Assembly (NCBI GenBank): GCA_021776565.1
Contig: JAJFFQ010000024.1
Coordinates: 1-64,000 of the forward strand
Source of the DNA: Robiginitomaculum sp.
Lineage (GTDB): Bacteria; Pseudomonadota; Alphaproteobacteria; Caulobacterales; Maricaulaceae
Length of the DNA stretch: 64,000 bases
Direction: 5' to 3'
Positions 7,683-16,078 of the stretch are shown here, one piece after another. The position numbers and the translations under genes were made by a program. Position 1 is the stretch's first letter; each line of letters starts with the position of its first letter. Below the pieces are notes generated by a model, which was given only the letters and a program-made list of their open reading frames with translations, was not told where the DNA came from and ran no database searches.

Positions 7683-8527
7683 GGCCTGTCTCCCTGCTTT
7701 AATCGCCTTAGCGCACCGGCTATTTCCTCTGTTGCCTCAATCAGATGCGGGCCGGCACAAACCCAGTGGCGGGCAGGGATGTTTACCGTTGGTACGTTTT
7801 TTAACATCTTTGCCAGTAACGGGTGGCGGCTGCGTATATCAACCACACTGGGATAACCGTTATTAAAAAAACTGGTCAGGATCAGGTCGGGTGGAGCAAG
7901 TGCGAGTTTTTCAAGTGGTATTCTCCCCCATCCCTTTATGCCCAGCGTCTCGCCATGGTTAATCCCGCCAGCAGCTACAATGGCCTGGTCGACAAATACA
8001 CCCGAACCGGCACTGGCCCCACCAGGGGCAAGATATAAAACCCTGGGGCGTGCAAGGTTCGGTTTGGGTTTTTCCTGCATGACAGCAAGCCGGGTCTTGA
8101 TTTCATCAATACGCTGTTGCGCGACGCCCTGACGGTTCAGCGCCGCACCCAGAGTTTCAAAATTGGTAAAGATACCTGTGAAGTCTTCCGTCCAGTTCAG
8201 GGAAATTACCGCCGCTCCTGCATTTTGCACGGCCCGGGCCGCACGCACCGGGTCGCCCGGCCCCATGACAACAACATCAGGGTCTAGGGCCACAAGACTT
8301 TCTGCGTCGGCACGGCCAAAATTTTTAACGCGCAAGGGGTTTGGTGCAGAAGATAGTTTCGTATTGGCCTGCCATGATAGGGCCGTTATATTTTGAGGCT
8401 CTGCCAGTGCCAGAACGTAAGCATCGCCACACAGACTAGTCGAGACAATGCGCGCCGGTGCGGCAAAGGCCACGCCCGCAAACATTATCGCTATAAAGGC
8501 AAAAATGATCGCTCTAGAACTTTGCAC
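7679..8527 (-). CDS. btuF: Periplasmic cobalamin-binding protein
   Basis: A 282-residue class III solute-binding protein. A signal peptide (AIIFAFIAIMFAGVAFA) precedes the PARIVSTSLCGDAYVLAL segment typical of BtuF/FepB-like proteins. I place the start at GTG 8527: it has a GGGGGA ribosome site about 6 nt upstream and overlaps the btuB end by 14 nt. The open frame to 8635 would add a non-signal extension inside btuB. It delivers cobalamin to BtuCD. Confidence 0.87.
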   Translation of the reverse strand: MQSSRAIIFAFIAIMFAGVAFAAPARIVSTSLCGDAYVLALAEPQNITALSWQANTKLSSAPNPLRVKNFGRADAESLVALDPDVVVMGPGDPVRAARAVQNAGAAVISLNWTEDFTGIFTNFETLGAALNRQGVAQQRIDEIKTRLAVMQEKPKPNLARPRVLYLAPGGASAGSGVFVDQAIVAAGGINHGETLGIKGWGRIPLEKLALAPPDLILTSFFNNGYPSVVDIRSRHPLLAKMLKNVPTVNIPARHWVCAGPHLIEATEEIAGALRRLKQGDRP

Positions 8528-10379
8528 GAATTCCCCCGTATATTCCCCGACCCTGCCCGGCAAACCCGAAGACTTCGCTATAGGCTTCATCCAGTAAATT
8601 ATCGCCGCGCAAATAAAGCTGTATATGTTCTCCAATATCGTAATGTGCTGTGCCGTGAACCAGCGTATAGGCGTTCAACGTGATTGTGGAAAAACTGCCA
8701 AAGTCCGTATCTGTCATTTTTCCGTTATGATCCGCGCCCAACGAAATTCCAAAAGGCTGATTGGCAGGTTGCCAATGTATACTTGTTGAGGCGAGAAATT
8801 TTGGCCGCCTTATCTCGCGAACATTGCTTTGGCTGGTATGTTGTAGCGTCAGTGAGCCATCAAGCGTTAGTGCGCCGGATACCGGCCAGCTTCCTTCGAT
8901 TTCCAAACCCCGGCGACGACTTTTGCCAACCCTGTTGCGAGCCGTTGCGGGGAAGGCACCAAAGTCGGTAAAAATCTCGTTCATTAGGCGGGACGAATAA
9001 CCGCTTAGTGACAGTTTGGCTGGCCCGATGTCCTGATCCCAACCCAGCTCAAACCCGGTAGACTTTTCAGTTTCCAGTTCCGGATTTCCAACAAAAAACC
9101 CAGGAAAAAACCCGAATAATTCAAAAAACCCTGGATTTTTAATACCCTGACCCACGGATGCCCGAAGACGCCCACCTAGCGGTACAAAAGCATAAGCCGC
9201 GCCCACACGCCACGTATTGGCATTAGCAAATAATGAGTGTGTATCACGACGCGCCGAAGCGTTTAAGACCAGGTCATGGCTCACCAGACGATAATCTGCC
9301 GCCAGCGCATAACCGGTATTGCGACGTTTCTGGTTTTGAAACGCCCCCCGCCCACCATCATTTTTATAAATTTCGCGCTCACCCTCACCCAATATTGTGA
9401 AATGGTGAGCCGTTTTTCCCGTGTCCCAGTCAGCATTTATTTGATAAGAGAGTTGCGTGCGAAACCCGTTAGCACGACTGTTGTCATCTACATCCTGCGT
9501 GGTCGTATAGGTGGATTTAAGCGCATGGTTGACATGCCCGTTATGACTCTGCGCCGTAAGTTCTGCCAGTGCATCAAACTGGTTTTGCCGCAAAAGCCGC
9601 AGTACATCATCAAGGCGTCCATCAAAGTCGGTGTCGGCATCAAACTCGCTTTTGCTGCGAGTATAACGGCTGCGGGTTTTCAACGCTACCCTTGCTCCTA
9701 ACGGCGCGTCAAACCCGGTCAATGCACTGAAGTTATCATAGCCATCCCTGTCTCCGCCAGTGCCGGATACATCATAGCCATCACTGGTTCCGTAGCTGGC
9801 ATTGCCGAACAAACGCGCCTTGCCAAGCTGCATTTGCCCATTGGCCCCGGTGCGAAAGCTTTCAAAAGATCCATATTCTGCAAAACTACCGGCGGTGTTT
9901 TTTGTCTTGGCTGGCGTTGTCACAAAATTGATGACGCCGCCTATGGCATCGCTGCCCCAAAGTGCCGATTGCTCGCCGCGCAACACCTCGACCCGGGAAA
10001 TACCGCTTGATGGCATCGTGTTAAAAGAAAACGCGCCGGTAAACGGGTTGGACGCTTCTATGCCATCGATAAGCACCAGCACATGATTGGCCTCAGAGCC
10101 ACGAAGGCGCACCTGGGTAAGCGCGCCCGCAGGGCCGGAACGGTTCACCGCCGCGCCTGGCACAGCGCGCAAGGCATCGGCGACTAAAACTATGCCCAGC
10201 GCCTGCAAGTCCTCATCGGTAAGCACGCTGACCGCTGCTGTAACTTCCTTGCGCGCAATAGGCGTCCGCGACCCTATGATAATCATTTTATCGTCATCAG
10301 AACTGTCCTCAGCAATTGTTGAGGTGGGCAATGCCAATGCGAATACCGAAAGTGTCAACCCTGTGTTTTTATAAAACAA
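8514..10379 (-). CDS. btuB: TonB-dependent vitamin B12 outer-membrane receptor
   Basis: A 621-residue TonB-dependent receptor. It has a signal peptide ending near TIAEDS, a TonB-box-like stretch around residue 31, a plug domain (VLTDEDLQALG, GDNLLDEAYSEVFG near the end) and a beta-barrel ending in a terminal Phe (GGIRAKF). The start is TTG 10379: GGAG lies 7 nt upstream and no in-frame ATG exists before the signal peptide. A cobalamin riboswitch sits about 135 nt upstream, which supports B12 as the ligand. It is the first gene of the btuBFCD operon. Confidence 0.9.
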   Translation of the reverse strand: MFYKNTGLTLSVFALALPTSTIAEDSSDDDKMIIIGSRTPIARKEVTAAVSVLTDEDLQALGIVLVADALRAVPGAAVNRSGPAGALTQVRLRGSEANHVLVLIDGIEASNPFTGAFSFNTMPSSGISRVEVLRGEQSALWGSDAIGGVINFVTTPAKTKNTAGSFAEYGSFESFRTGANGQMQLGKARLFGNASYGTSDGYDVSGTGGDRDGYDNFSALTGFDAPLGARVALKTRSRYTRSKSEFDADTDFDGRLDDVLRLLRQNQFDALAELTAQSHNGHVNHALKSTYTTTQDVDDNSRANGFRTQLSYQINADWDTGKTAHHFTILGEGEREIYKNDGGRGAFQNQKRRNTGYALAADYRLVSHDLVLNASARRDTHSLFANANTWRVGAAYAFVPLGGRLRASVGQGIKNPGFFELFGFFPGFFVGNPELETEKSTGFELGWDQDIGPAKLSLSGYSSRLMNEIFTDFGAFPATARNRVGKSRRRGLEIEGSWPVSGALTLDGSLTLQHTSQSNVREIRRPKFLASTSIHWQPANQPFGISLGADHNGKMTDTDFGSFSTITLNAYTLVHGTAHYDIGEHIQLYLRGDNLLDEAYSEVFGFAGQGRGIYGGIRAKF

Positions 10380-10399
10380 GATAATTCTCCGTTGTTCAG

Positions 10400-10415
10400 A
10401 CCCACAAATGTGGGT
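10400..10415 (-). other. Perfect short hairpin between riboswitch and btuB
   Basis: ACCCAC-AAAT-GTGGGT is a 6-bp perfect stem about 20 nt upstream of the btuB ribosome site. It may belong to the riboswitch expression platform. It has no T-run, so translational rather than terminator control would be expected. Confidence 0.45.
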
Positions 10416-10513
10416 AAGGCGACAAACCCGCCCAAAAGCGAGTGGTTACAATTTGTCGTCACAACGAAAAACTTCGCGCCAGAACCCTGTTCCCGGGGCC
10501 AAGCGGACGGCGT

Positions 10514-10700
10514 CATCGGCAGGTCTTCCGACTCACGGCTCGAACACATCTGACTTGCCTTCCCGGAAACACCTCAATGATGTTTTCCAGTGGCCTTGAG
10601 CGTCGATGCTCACCGTTTACGGCTGCGGGTACAGTTGTGGTTTTGGAATAAATTCCGCACCACATTCCCTATTACCTTGTGCTCTCACACAAGACCGATG
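10514..10700 (-). ncRNA. Cobalamin (B12) riboswitch
   Basis: Read on the minus strand it has the conserved core GGGAAT-GGTG near the 5' side, ACCCGCAGCCGTAA for the ACTGTNNCCCGC region, GGCCACTGG (the B12 box, GCCACTG) and CGGGAAGGC near the 3' end. The closing stem P1 forms between CGGTCTT (5') and AAGACC-TG-CCG (3'). In this class cobalamin binding represses the downstream gene, here btuB. The predicted transcription start coincides with the 5' end of the aptamer. Confidence 0.95.
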
Positions 10701-10705
10701 CGAGC

Positions 10706-10734
10706 CTGATACGTCAGAGGTGCGGCCTACGCAA
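10706..10734 (-). promoter_or_regulatory. Promoter of the btuBFCD operon
   Basis: On the minus strand TTGCGT (10734-10729), a 17-nt spacer and TATCAG (10711-10706) make a sigma-70-type promoter. The start would be near 10699, exactly where the riboswitch begins, which supports the call. Confidence 0.55.
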
Positions 10735-10879
10735 GCCATGCGCTTCAAATACCAATAAGGTGAACAGGCTCGCCCATGGATAATCTGTTCACGAAGTTGT
10801 GAAGCTCCTTACGAAAACCTAACTGGCGTGTTCATTGTGATTTAAGCACGGTGCGCGTTCAACATAAGGAATACTTATC

Positions 10880-11476
10880 ATGAAACCCGGATTTACCCGT
10901 ACCAACCTGCTAACCAGTGCCATTGTCCTTGCCAGCGCCTATGTAACCACACCTGCCATGGCGGCAGATACCTACGTTATTGATGCCAGCCACACTCAGG
11001 TGTTTTTTATTGTCGAGCGTTTTGGCTTTAACAATACCATTGGCTCTTTTACCGACGTTAAAGGCACACTGGTTCTGGATGAGGACAATCCGGCCAATTC
11101 AAGCGTTAATGTAAAGATCAAGACAAACAGTCTTTGGTCTGGTCATGCTGAACGTGAAAAACATGTCAAAGGCAAATTTTGGCTCAATGTTGAAGAATTT
11201 CCCACAATTACATTTACGTCAACAAAAGTGATTCTTGATGGTGAGAAAAACGCCAAGGTGACCGGCGATCTGACCATATGGGGCAAAACACAACCCGCCG
11301 TTCTTGACGTAACCCTGAACAAGATCGGCATGGATCGCGCCACCAAGAAGAACGCCGCGGGGTTTTCTGCCATGACTAAAATCAACCGTTCTGACTACGG
11401 ACATACCATTGCCGCGCCCATGGTCGGCGATGAAGTTATGATTAAAATTGAGGCACTGTCCCACTTGCAGGACTAA
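10880..11476 (+). CDS. YceI family periplasmic protein
   Basis: A 198-residue lipocalin-like protein. A signal peptide (AIVLASAYVTTPAMA) is followed by the family start ADTYVIDASHTQVFF. The typical segments KGTLVLDEDNP, HVKGKFWLNVEEFP and TGDLTIWGKTQP follow. YceI proteins bind long hydrophobic isoprenoids in a beta-barrel pocket; the ligand here is unknown. AAGGA lies upstream of the ATG. It is divergent from the btuB riboswitch; nothing else links them. Confidence 0.88.
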   Translation: MKPGFTRTNLLTSAIVLASAYVTTPAMAADTYVIDASHTQVFFIVERFGFNNTIGSFTDVKGTLVLDEDNPANSSVNVKIKTNSLWSGHAEREKHVKGKFWLNVEEFPTITFTSTKVILDGEKNAKVTGDLTIWGKTQPAVLDVTLNKIGMDRATKKNAAGFSAMTKINRSDYGHTIAAPMVGDEVMIKIEALSHLQD

Positions 11477-11519
11477 AAACGATCTGGCCGTGGGCAATTG
11501 CCTTTGCTAGTCTGCCACC

Positions 11520-13235
11520 ATGGCCAGACGTGTACTAAAACCAAACCCTGAACCAACCGCCGCAGAGCGTGCGGTTATTAGCGCCGCCATGACCGGGGAG
11601 GTTGCTAATTTTACGGCCAAATCAGCACCGCCAGTTCTGCGGGCCGAGGTATTACGCCGCATTATCACCGGTCTTGCCCAGAGGGGTCGAAAAAAAGCGG
11701 ATACAGTTGCCCCGCGCGGTGTTCGTATTAAATCCGCAATTATTGAGGGCGAGCTTGATCTTTCAGGCTGGCCGGGGCGGGCCGATGACCCATCCCGCCC
11801 GCTACCAACACTTGAGTTGGAAAACTGCACTCTTGATAGCCCGCTATATCTGGATGAAAGCCATATTAACAGTTTGTCGTTTATCGGGTGCAGGCTTGCT
11901 ATGCTTTCTGCAGGTAGCGCGCACATAAAGGGGTCGGTGCGACTAAATGGTTCAAAGGTAAAAGGTGCCGATGACCGACTGTCCGGCGCCCACCATGCGC
12001 TTGATTTTGCCGGCGCAAAAATTGGTGGCAACGTCATGCTTCGCCCACACAAGGGGTGCCGTTTTGAAGTTCACAGCGAAGTTACGTTTTTAGGCGCGCA
12101 AATACACGGTGCTTTTAACGCCAATGGCGCACTATTATGCAACGCAAACGGCATTGCATTGAACTTCACTCGCATTGACGTCCGAAATAGTGTCTTTCTC
12201 ACCAGAGAAAACAATTACCGCTTTGAAGCCAAAGGTGAGGTGCGATGCTGGATCGCGCAAATCGGTGGCCAATTTGCCTTCCATGGCGCCCTGTTACAAA
12301 ACAGGGACGGCGTGGCGCTCAGCTTTAATGGTGCAACCATCCGGGGCAATTTGTTTTTACTGCCTTCCGATAACGGCACGCCATTTACTGTAGAAGGAGA
12401 CATACACTTAACGGGTACGCGCATAGAATCCAACCTGCTCTCAAGAAACATTAAAATGAAGGGTGTTTTTGATGCCCGCAGTGCACATATTAGCGCCCTC
12501 TTTGACGACCCCGTATCTGGCTGGCCCCGGCAAAATGGCCATTTACGCCTTTCTGGCCTGACTTATGAGCGTTTACACAGCAATACGGATGATGATCGTG
12601 ACCTGGTTTTTACCCACCGCCTTGACTGGATAAAGGGGCAATATAAAGACCCTGAACGGCCAACCTGTGCCGAGTTTGACCCTCAACCCTTTAATCAATA
12701 TGCGAAAATTTTGCGTGATCGGGGTCAGGTTGATGATGCGGATCGCGTGTTAATAGAAATGCGCGAGATGCGTCTTAAGGCACACGTTGATCGTTCCTCC
12801 ATGCACTTTTTTCAAAAGTTTCTGGGGCTAACCTCCCGGTTTGGTTATTCCGGTATCCGGGCGGTTATGACGTTGGCTATCTGGGTGTTAATGGGCACCA
12901 TTATGTATGGCACACACGCCTTTATGGGAAACTTTGGCCCCGCCGAAGACGTTGTGCGGGGCCAGCACCAGACAATGCTGGACACTCGCGTGAGCATACC
13001 TGGCGTGATCCAGACCCGAACCCGTGGCTGCCCCGGTATGATTGCGCCGCTATACGCCATAGACACCTTGTTGCCGGTGGTTGAGTTAGGTCAACGTCGC
13101 GCCTGTGCCTTTGATCCACAAGGCACGCTGGGAGCACCCCTTTGGCGCACCCTTGATCTTTTTTACGCGCTTATCGGGGCAATTCTTTTCGCCATTACCG
13201 TGGTAACCCTGACCGGGCTTGTGCGCGAGGATTAA
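11520..13235 (+). CDS. Beta-helix-like repeat protein with C-terminal membrane domain
   Basis: A 571-residue protein resembling entries that databases call membrane-associated oxidoreductase, a name I would not rely on, since no redox cofactor motif is visible. Residues ~55-330 hold irregular repeats of the form GAxIxG (FAGAKIGGNVML, LGAQIHGAFNANGA, FNGATIRGNLFLL), suggesting a right-handed beta-solenoid. A charged linker follows, then a membrane segment near 438-458 (MTLAIWVLMGTIMYG). An extracytoplasmic loop contains two cysteines (TRGCPGM, RRACAFDP), and a last membrane segment lies near 545-567. It stands alone 43 bp after yceI. Function unknown. Confidence 0.75.
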   Translation: MARRVLKPNPEPTAAERAVISAAMTGEVANFTAKSAPPVLRAEVLRRIITGLAQRGRKKADTVAPRGVRIKSAIIEGELDLSGWPGRADDPSRPLPTLELENCTLDSPLYLDESHINSLSFIGCRLAMLSAGSAHIKGSVRLNGSKVKGADDRLSGAHHALDFAGAKIGGNVMLRPHKGCRFEVHSEVTFLGAQIHGAFNANGALLCNANGIALNFTRIDVRNSVFLTRENNYRFEAKGEVRCWIAQIGGQFAFHGALLQNRDGVALSFNGATIRGNLFLLPSDNGTPFTVEGDIHLTGTRIESNLLSRNIKMKGVFDARSAHISALFDDPVSGWPRQNGHLRLSGLTYERLHSNTDDDRDLVFTHRLDWIKGQYKDPERPTCAEFDPQPFNQYAKILRDRGQVDDADRVLIEMREMRLKAHVDRSSMHFFQKFLGLTSRFGYSGIRAVMTLAIWVLMGTIMYGTHAFMGNFGPAEDVVRGQHQTMLDTRVSIPGVIQTRTRGCPGMIAPLYAIDTLLPVVELGQRRACAFDPQGTLGAPLWRTLDLFYALIGAILFAITVVTLTGLVRED

Positions 13236-13283
13236 GGGGGTTGAAGGTCGTGCACGTGTGCAAAGAATGTTTTGGGCCAGACT

Positions 13284-13370
13284 CGTGCTCATATAGCGAA
13301 GCGATAGCACCCAATAGCACAAGAATCACGTGCTCATATAGCGAGGTTTACCGTCGCGATAGCACAAGAA
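13284..13370. repeat. Two copies of a hairpin-forming repeat beside tRNA-Gly
   Basis: CGTGCTCATATAGCGA occurs at 13284-13299 and 13329-13344. Each copy is followed by GCGATAGCAC (13301-13310 and 13356-13365), whose AGCAC pairs back with GTGCT. TAGCACAAGAA also occurs twice (13315-13325, 13360-13370). The arrangement is a tandem pair of palindromic units directly 3' of the tRNA gene. Confidence 0.8.
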
Positions 13371-13373
13371 AAA

Positions 13374-13448
<75 letters not shown>

Positions 13449-13556
13449 ATCCAATTGGGTAGATATGCCCGGCACTGCCGAACAGGCGGGCGTTATTGCG
13501 TAAAGCGCCTTACAATGCAAGAGAGGGCCAATAGTTATTATCAGTGGGGATTATCC

Positions 13557-14063
13557 ATGGCTGCAACACGGGCTGAACTATTTGCTTTTTTGGATGATTT
13601 GAACATAAAGCACACCAGTACGGATCACCGACCGGTTTTTACCGTTGAGGAGGGCGTGGACATCAAGGCGACGCTGTCCGGCGGGCATACAAAGAATCTT
13701 TTTTTGAAAGACAAGAGGGGAGCGTTGATCCTTATCAGCGCACTGGACAGCACTGAAATTCGCCTCAACCAGCTACATAAAGCCCTGTGCTGTGCACGGC
13801 TATCCTTTGGCCGAGCCGAGCTGATGGAAGACGTGTTGGGCGTTACCCCCGGGTCAGTTACCGCCTTTGCGCTTATCAACGACCAGCCAGCACGTGTTCG
13901 GTTTATTCTCGATGCAGCCTTGATGGCGCATAAAGAAGTCAATTTTCATCCATTGAAAAATGATGCCACCACCACAATTGCTAGCGATGGTCTCCTGCAC
14001 TTTGCACGCGCCACAGGCCATGAACCCGAGATGGTAGATTTTACTACATTAACCGATGGTTGA
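13557..14063 (+). CDS. YbaK/ProX-type aminoacyl-tRNA deacylase
   Basis: A 168-residue single-domain editing protein that hydrolyses mischarged aminoacyl-tRNA (Ala-tRNAPro or similar) in trans. Family features include [14 protein letters not shown] (~42-55) with the conserved Lys, and [13 protein letters not shown] (~101-113). The start is ATG 13557, with GGGGA 7 nt upstream; the longer frame begins inside the tRNA flank. The exact misacylated substrate (ProXp-ala versus YbaK-Cys type) cannot be told from this view. Confidence 0.87.
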   Translation: MAATRAELFAFLDDLNIKHTSTDHRPVFTVEEGVDIKATLSGGHTKNLFLKDKRGALILISALDSTEIRLNQLHKALCCARLSFGRAELMEDVLGVTPGSVTAFALINDQPARVRFILDAALMAHKEVNFHPLKNDATTTIASDGLLHFARATGHEPEMVDFTTLTDG

Positions 14064-14123
14064 AACACTTGCGCGTCACCGTCGTACGGCCCATCTTTAC
14101 CTGATAATAAATGGAGCGATTAA

Positions 14124-15047
14124 ATGAGCCTGTTTGGAAACGCCAGCGCACCTCCCGGTGGCGCAGGCGACAGCGATCTTGTTAAAGACAGCAGCGACGC
14201 AAGCTTTGTTGCCGATGTTGTTGAAGCTTCAAAAACAACGCCTGTAATTGTTGATTTCTGGGCGCCATGGTGCGGCCCTTGTCGCCAGCTTGGCCCGGCC
14301 ATTGAGCGCGTCGTCAAAGCCAGTAACGGCGCGGTAAAACTGGTCAAGGTCAATATAGATGAAAACCCGGGCGTGGCCGGGCAAATGCAGGTTAAATCCA
14401 TTCCTGCCGTTTTTGCCTTCAAGGATGGCCAGCCCGTAGACGGCTTTATGGGTGCCCAACCAGAAAGCCAGATCAAAGCCTTTGTTGATCGCCTCACCGG
14501 CGAAACCGATGTTGGCAAAGAAGCCGATGCCCTGGTGGTCAGAGCCAAAGAGTCGCTTGATCTGGGTGATGTTGGTGGTGCCGCACAAGATTTTGCCGGT
14601 GCCTTGCAGATTGATCCGCAAAATGTTGCTGCGCTGGCAGGCATGGCACGTTGCTATTTGCAAAACAATGATGTGGACGGAGCCAATGCTCTGCTTGCGG
14701 GTCTGGATGACCTTGCTAAAAAACATGCCGATGTCATTAGCGTTATGGCGGCCATAGAGCTTGCAAATTCTGGCAATGAAAACGAAGCAGATACAACCGC
14801 GCTTACCACCAAAATAAAAGATAATCCTGACGATCTTGATGCACGGTTTTGCCTGGCAAAGTCTTTAAGCACTTCAGGCGATATGGATGGCGCGATGGAG
14901 CATCTTTTATATAGCATTGCCCGTGATAAAGACTGGGATGGTGGCAATGCGCGTCAGTTGCTCTTGAAGCTTTTTGAAGCCGCCGGGCCAACATCCAAAT
15001 TTGCGGTCCATGGCCGAAAACAACTTTCCTCGCTTCTTTTCAGCTAA
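14124..15047 (+). CDS. Thioredoxin-TPR co-chaperone (CnoX/YbbN family)
   Basis: A 307-residue protein with an N-terminal thioredoxin domain and a C-terminal TPR-like helical region (~135-305; [20 protein letters not shown]). The active site [13 protein letters not shown] keeps both cysteines, unlike E. coli YbbN. This matches the Caulobacter-type CnoX, which combines holdase activity with redox activity under oxidative or bleach stress. It is followed 11 bp later by a Trm112-like gene, a pairing often seen in alphaproteobacteria. Confidence 0.88.
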   Translation: MSLFGNASAPPGGAGDSDLVKDSSDASFVADVVEASKTTPVIVDFWAPWCGPCRQLGPAIERVVKASNGAVKLVKVNIDENPGVAGQMQVKSIPAVFAFKDGQPVDGFMGAQPESQIKAFVDRLTGETDVGKEADALVVRAKESLDLGDVGGAAQDFAGALQIDPQNVAALAGMARCYLQNNDVDGANALLAGLDDLAKKHADVISVMAAIELANSGNENEADTTALTTKIKDNPDDLDARFCLAKSLSTSGDMDGAMEHLLYSIARDKDWDGGNARQLLLKLFEAAGPTSKFAVHGRKQLSSLLFS

Positions 15048-15058
15048 GGTTACAGATC

Positions 15059-15253
15059 ATGGACAAGGATCAGAAAAAACGAGAGCCAGATCCAAAAATG
15101 CTGGAACTTCTGGTTTGCCCACTCACACATGGGCCTTTGGTTTATGACCGCAAAAAAAGTGAACTTGTTTCCAAAAAAGCAAAACTTGCCTTTCCCATAC
15201 GCGAGGGTGTCCCCATTATGCTGGTTGAAGAAGCCCGAACGTTAGAGAGTTAA
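15059..15253 (+). CDS. Trm112/YcaR-like small protein (UPF0434)
   Basis: A 64-residue protein with the family segments [16 protein letters not shown] and [17 protein letters not shown]. Only one Cys (in VCPLT) is left of the Trm112 zinc site, as is usual in the bacterial YcaR group. It probably has a small adaptor role. It lies 11 bp after the thioredoxin-TPR gene and is likely in the same operon. The following gap to 15530 holds only a weak ACTTG/CAAGT hairpin. Confidence 0.85.
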   Translation: MDKDQKKREPDPKMLELLVCPLTHGPLVYDRKKSELVSKKAKLAFPIREGVPIMLVEEARTLES

Positions 15254-15530
15254 GGGCAAACCAAGTGAGGGACACTTGTTAACGACTTGCGCTCCTCAAG
15301 TATATTTGTTCCGCAAACACTCCTTTTTTGCCGTGCCAAAACAAGGAAAAAACGCCTCTCCACGCCTGATAAAAAACCGCCAACAAATTGAACATGTTTA
15401 AATTTATTGCGGCTGTTTTGGCTTACTTGTTGATTAAACAAGATAAATTTCCGAAACAAAATTGGGGAATTCGATTATAATACCCCCACGCCTGTGCTAT
15501 AGAACCGTTCGTTTGGTTAAGGAGATTATC

Positions 15531-16037
15531 ATGAGCAAGACCTACAAACAGCCAGGGTTTCTAGCCGCATTTTTCGGGTTCAAAAGAATGGTTTCCCCGG
15601 TTTTTATAAGGCTTTTCTATTATCTTGGCTTACTGGCCATCATTGCCGGAGCCGTTGCCGCCTTGATGGGAAAAGGCCCGGTTTATGACGAACTTATGCA
15701 AACCGGTCTCAATATCGGCGGCGCTGTTGGATACTATATTGCCGTTGTTCTGGTCTCCTTGATTATCATCCTGATCTGGCGGTTTTATTGCGAATTACTG
15801 ATTGTATTGTTTTCCATATTTAACAGGCTGGGCGATATTTCTGCAGCACTGCAGGATCACAATGTGGCCAGCCCACCACCGCCCGCTCCCGTAATAGCGC
15901 CTGTTCCCGCGCCAGTTGAAATCCATGAAGAAGCCCAGAGCGAAGATAAAGAAGCGGCAGAAGAAACCGGTGAAGACACCCCCGACGAGGCTAACACTGA
16001 AGAAACGAATGCCGAAGACGACGCCAAGGATGATTAG
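15531..16037 (+). CDS. DUF4282 membrane protein with acidic tail
   Basis: A 168-residue protein. The conserved DUF4282 part (residues ~8-108) starts with FLAAFFGFKRMVSPVFI and has two membrane segments (RLFYYLGLLAIIAGAVAAL and YYIAVVLVSLIIILIW). A proline-rich stretch (PPPPAPVIAPVPAP) and a strongly Glu/Asp-rich C-terminus follow. The start is ATG 15531 with GGAG upstream. Function unknown; the acidic tail may be a protein-binding region. Confidence 0.8.
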   Translation: MSKTYKQPGFLAAFFGFKRMVSPVFIRLFYYLGLLAIIAGAVAALMGKGPVYDELMQTGLNIGGAVGYYIAVVLVSLIIILIWRFYCELLIVLFSIFNRLGDISAALQDHNVASPPPPAPVIAPVPAPVEIHEEAQSEDKEAAEETGEDTPDEANTEETNAEDDAKDD

Positions 16038-16041
16038 GCTT

Positions 16042-16078
16042 ATGGGCCGTTTGAGGGCGTTCACCCTTAAGCGGCCAT
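16042..16078. terminator. Long hairpin between convergent DUF4282 and clpB genes
   Basis: ATGGGCCGTTTGAGGG pairs, with two bulges, with CCCTTAAGCGGCCAT across a 6-nt loop. It covers the clpB stop codon. It lacks a clear T-run on either side, so it may be a weak bidirectional terminator or an mRNA 3'-end stabiliser. Confidence 0.45.

Noticed and set aside
13284-13370. CRISPR array
   Set aside because: Only two imperfect units, palindromic throughout, with no equal-length spacers and no cas genes nearby.
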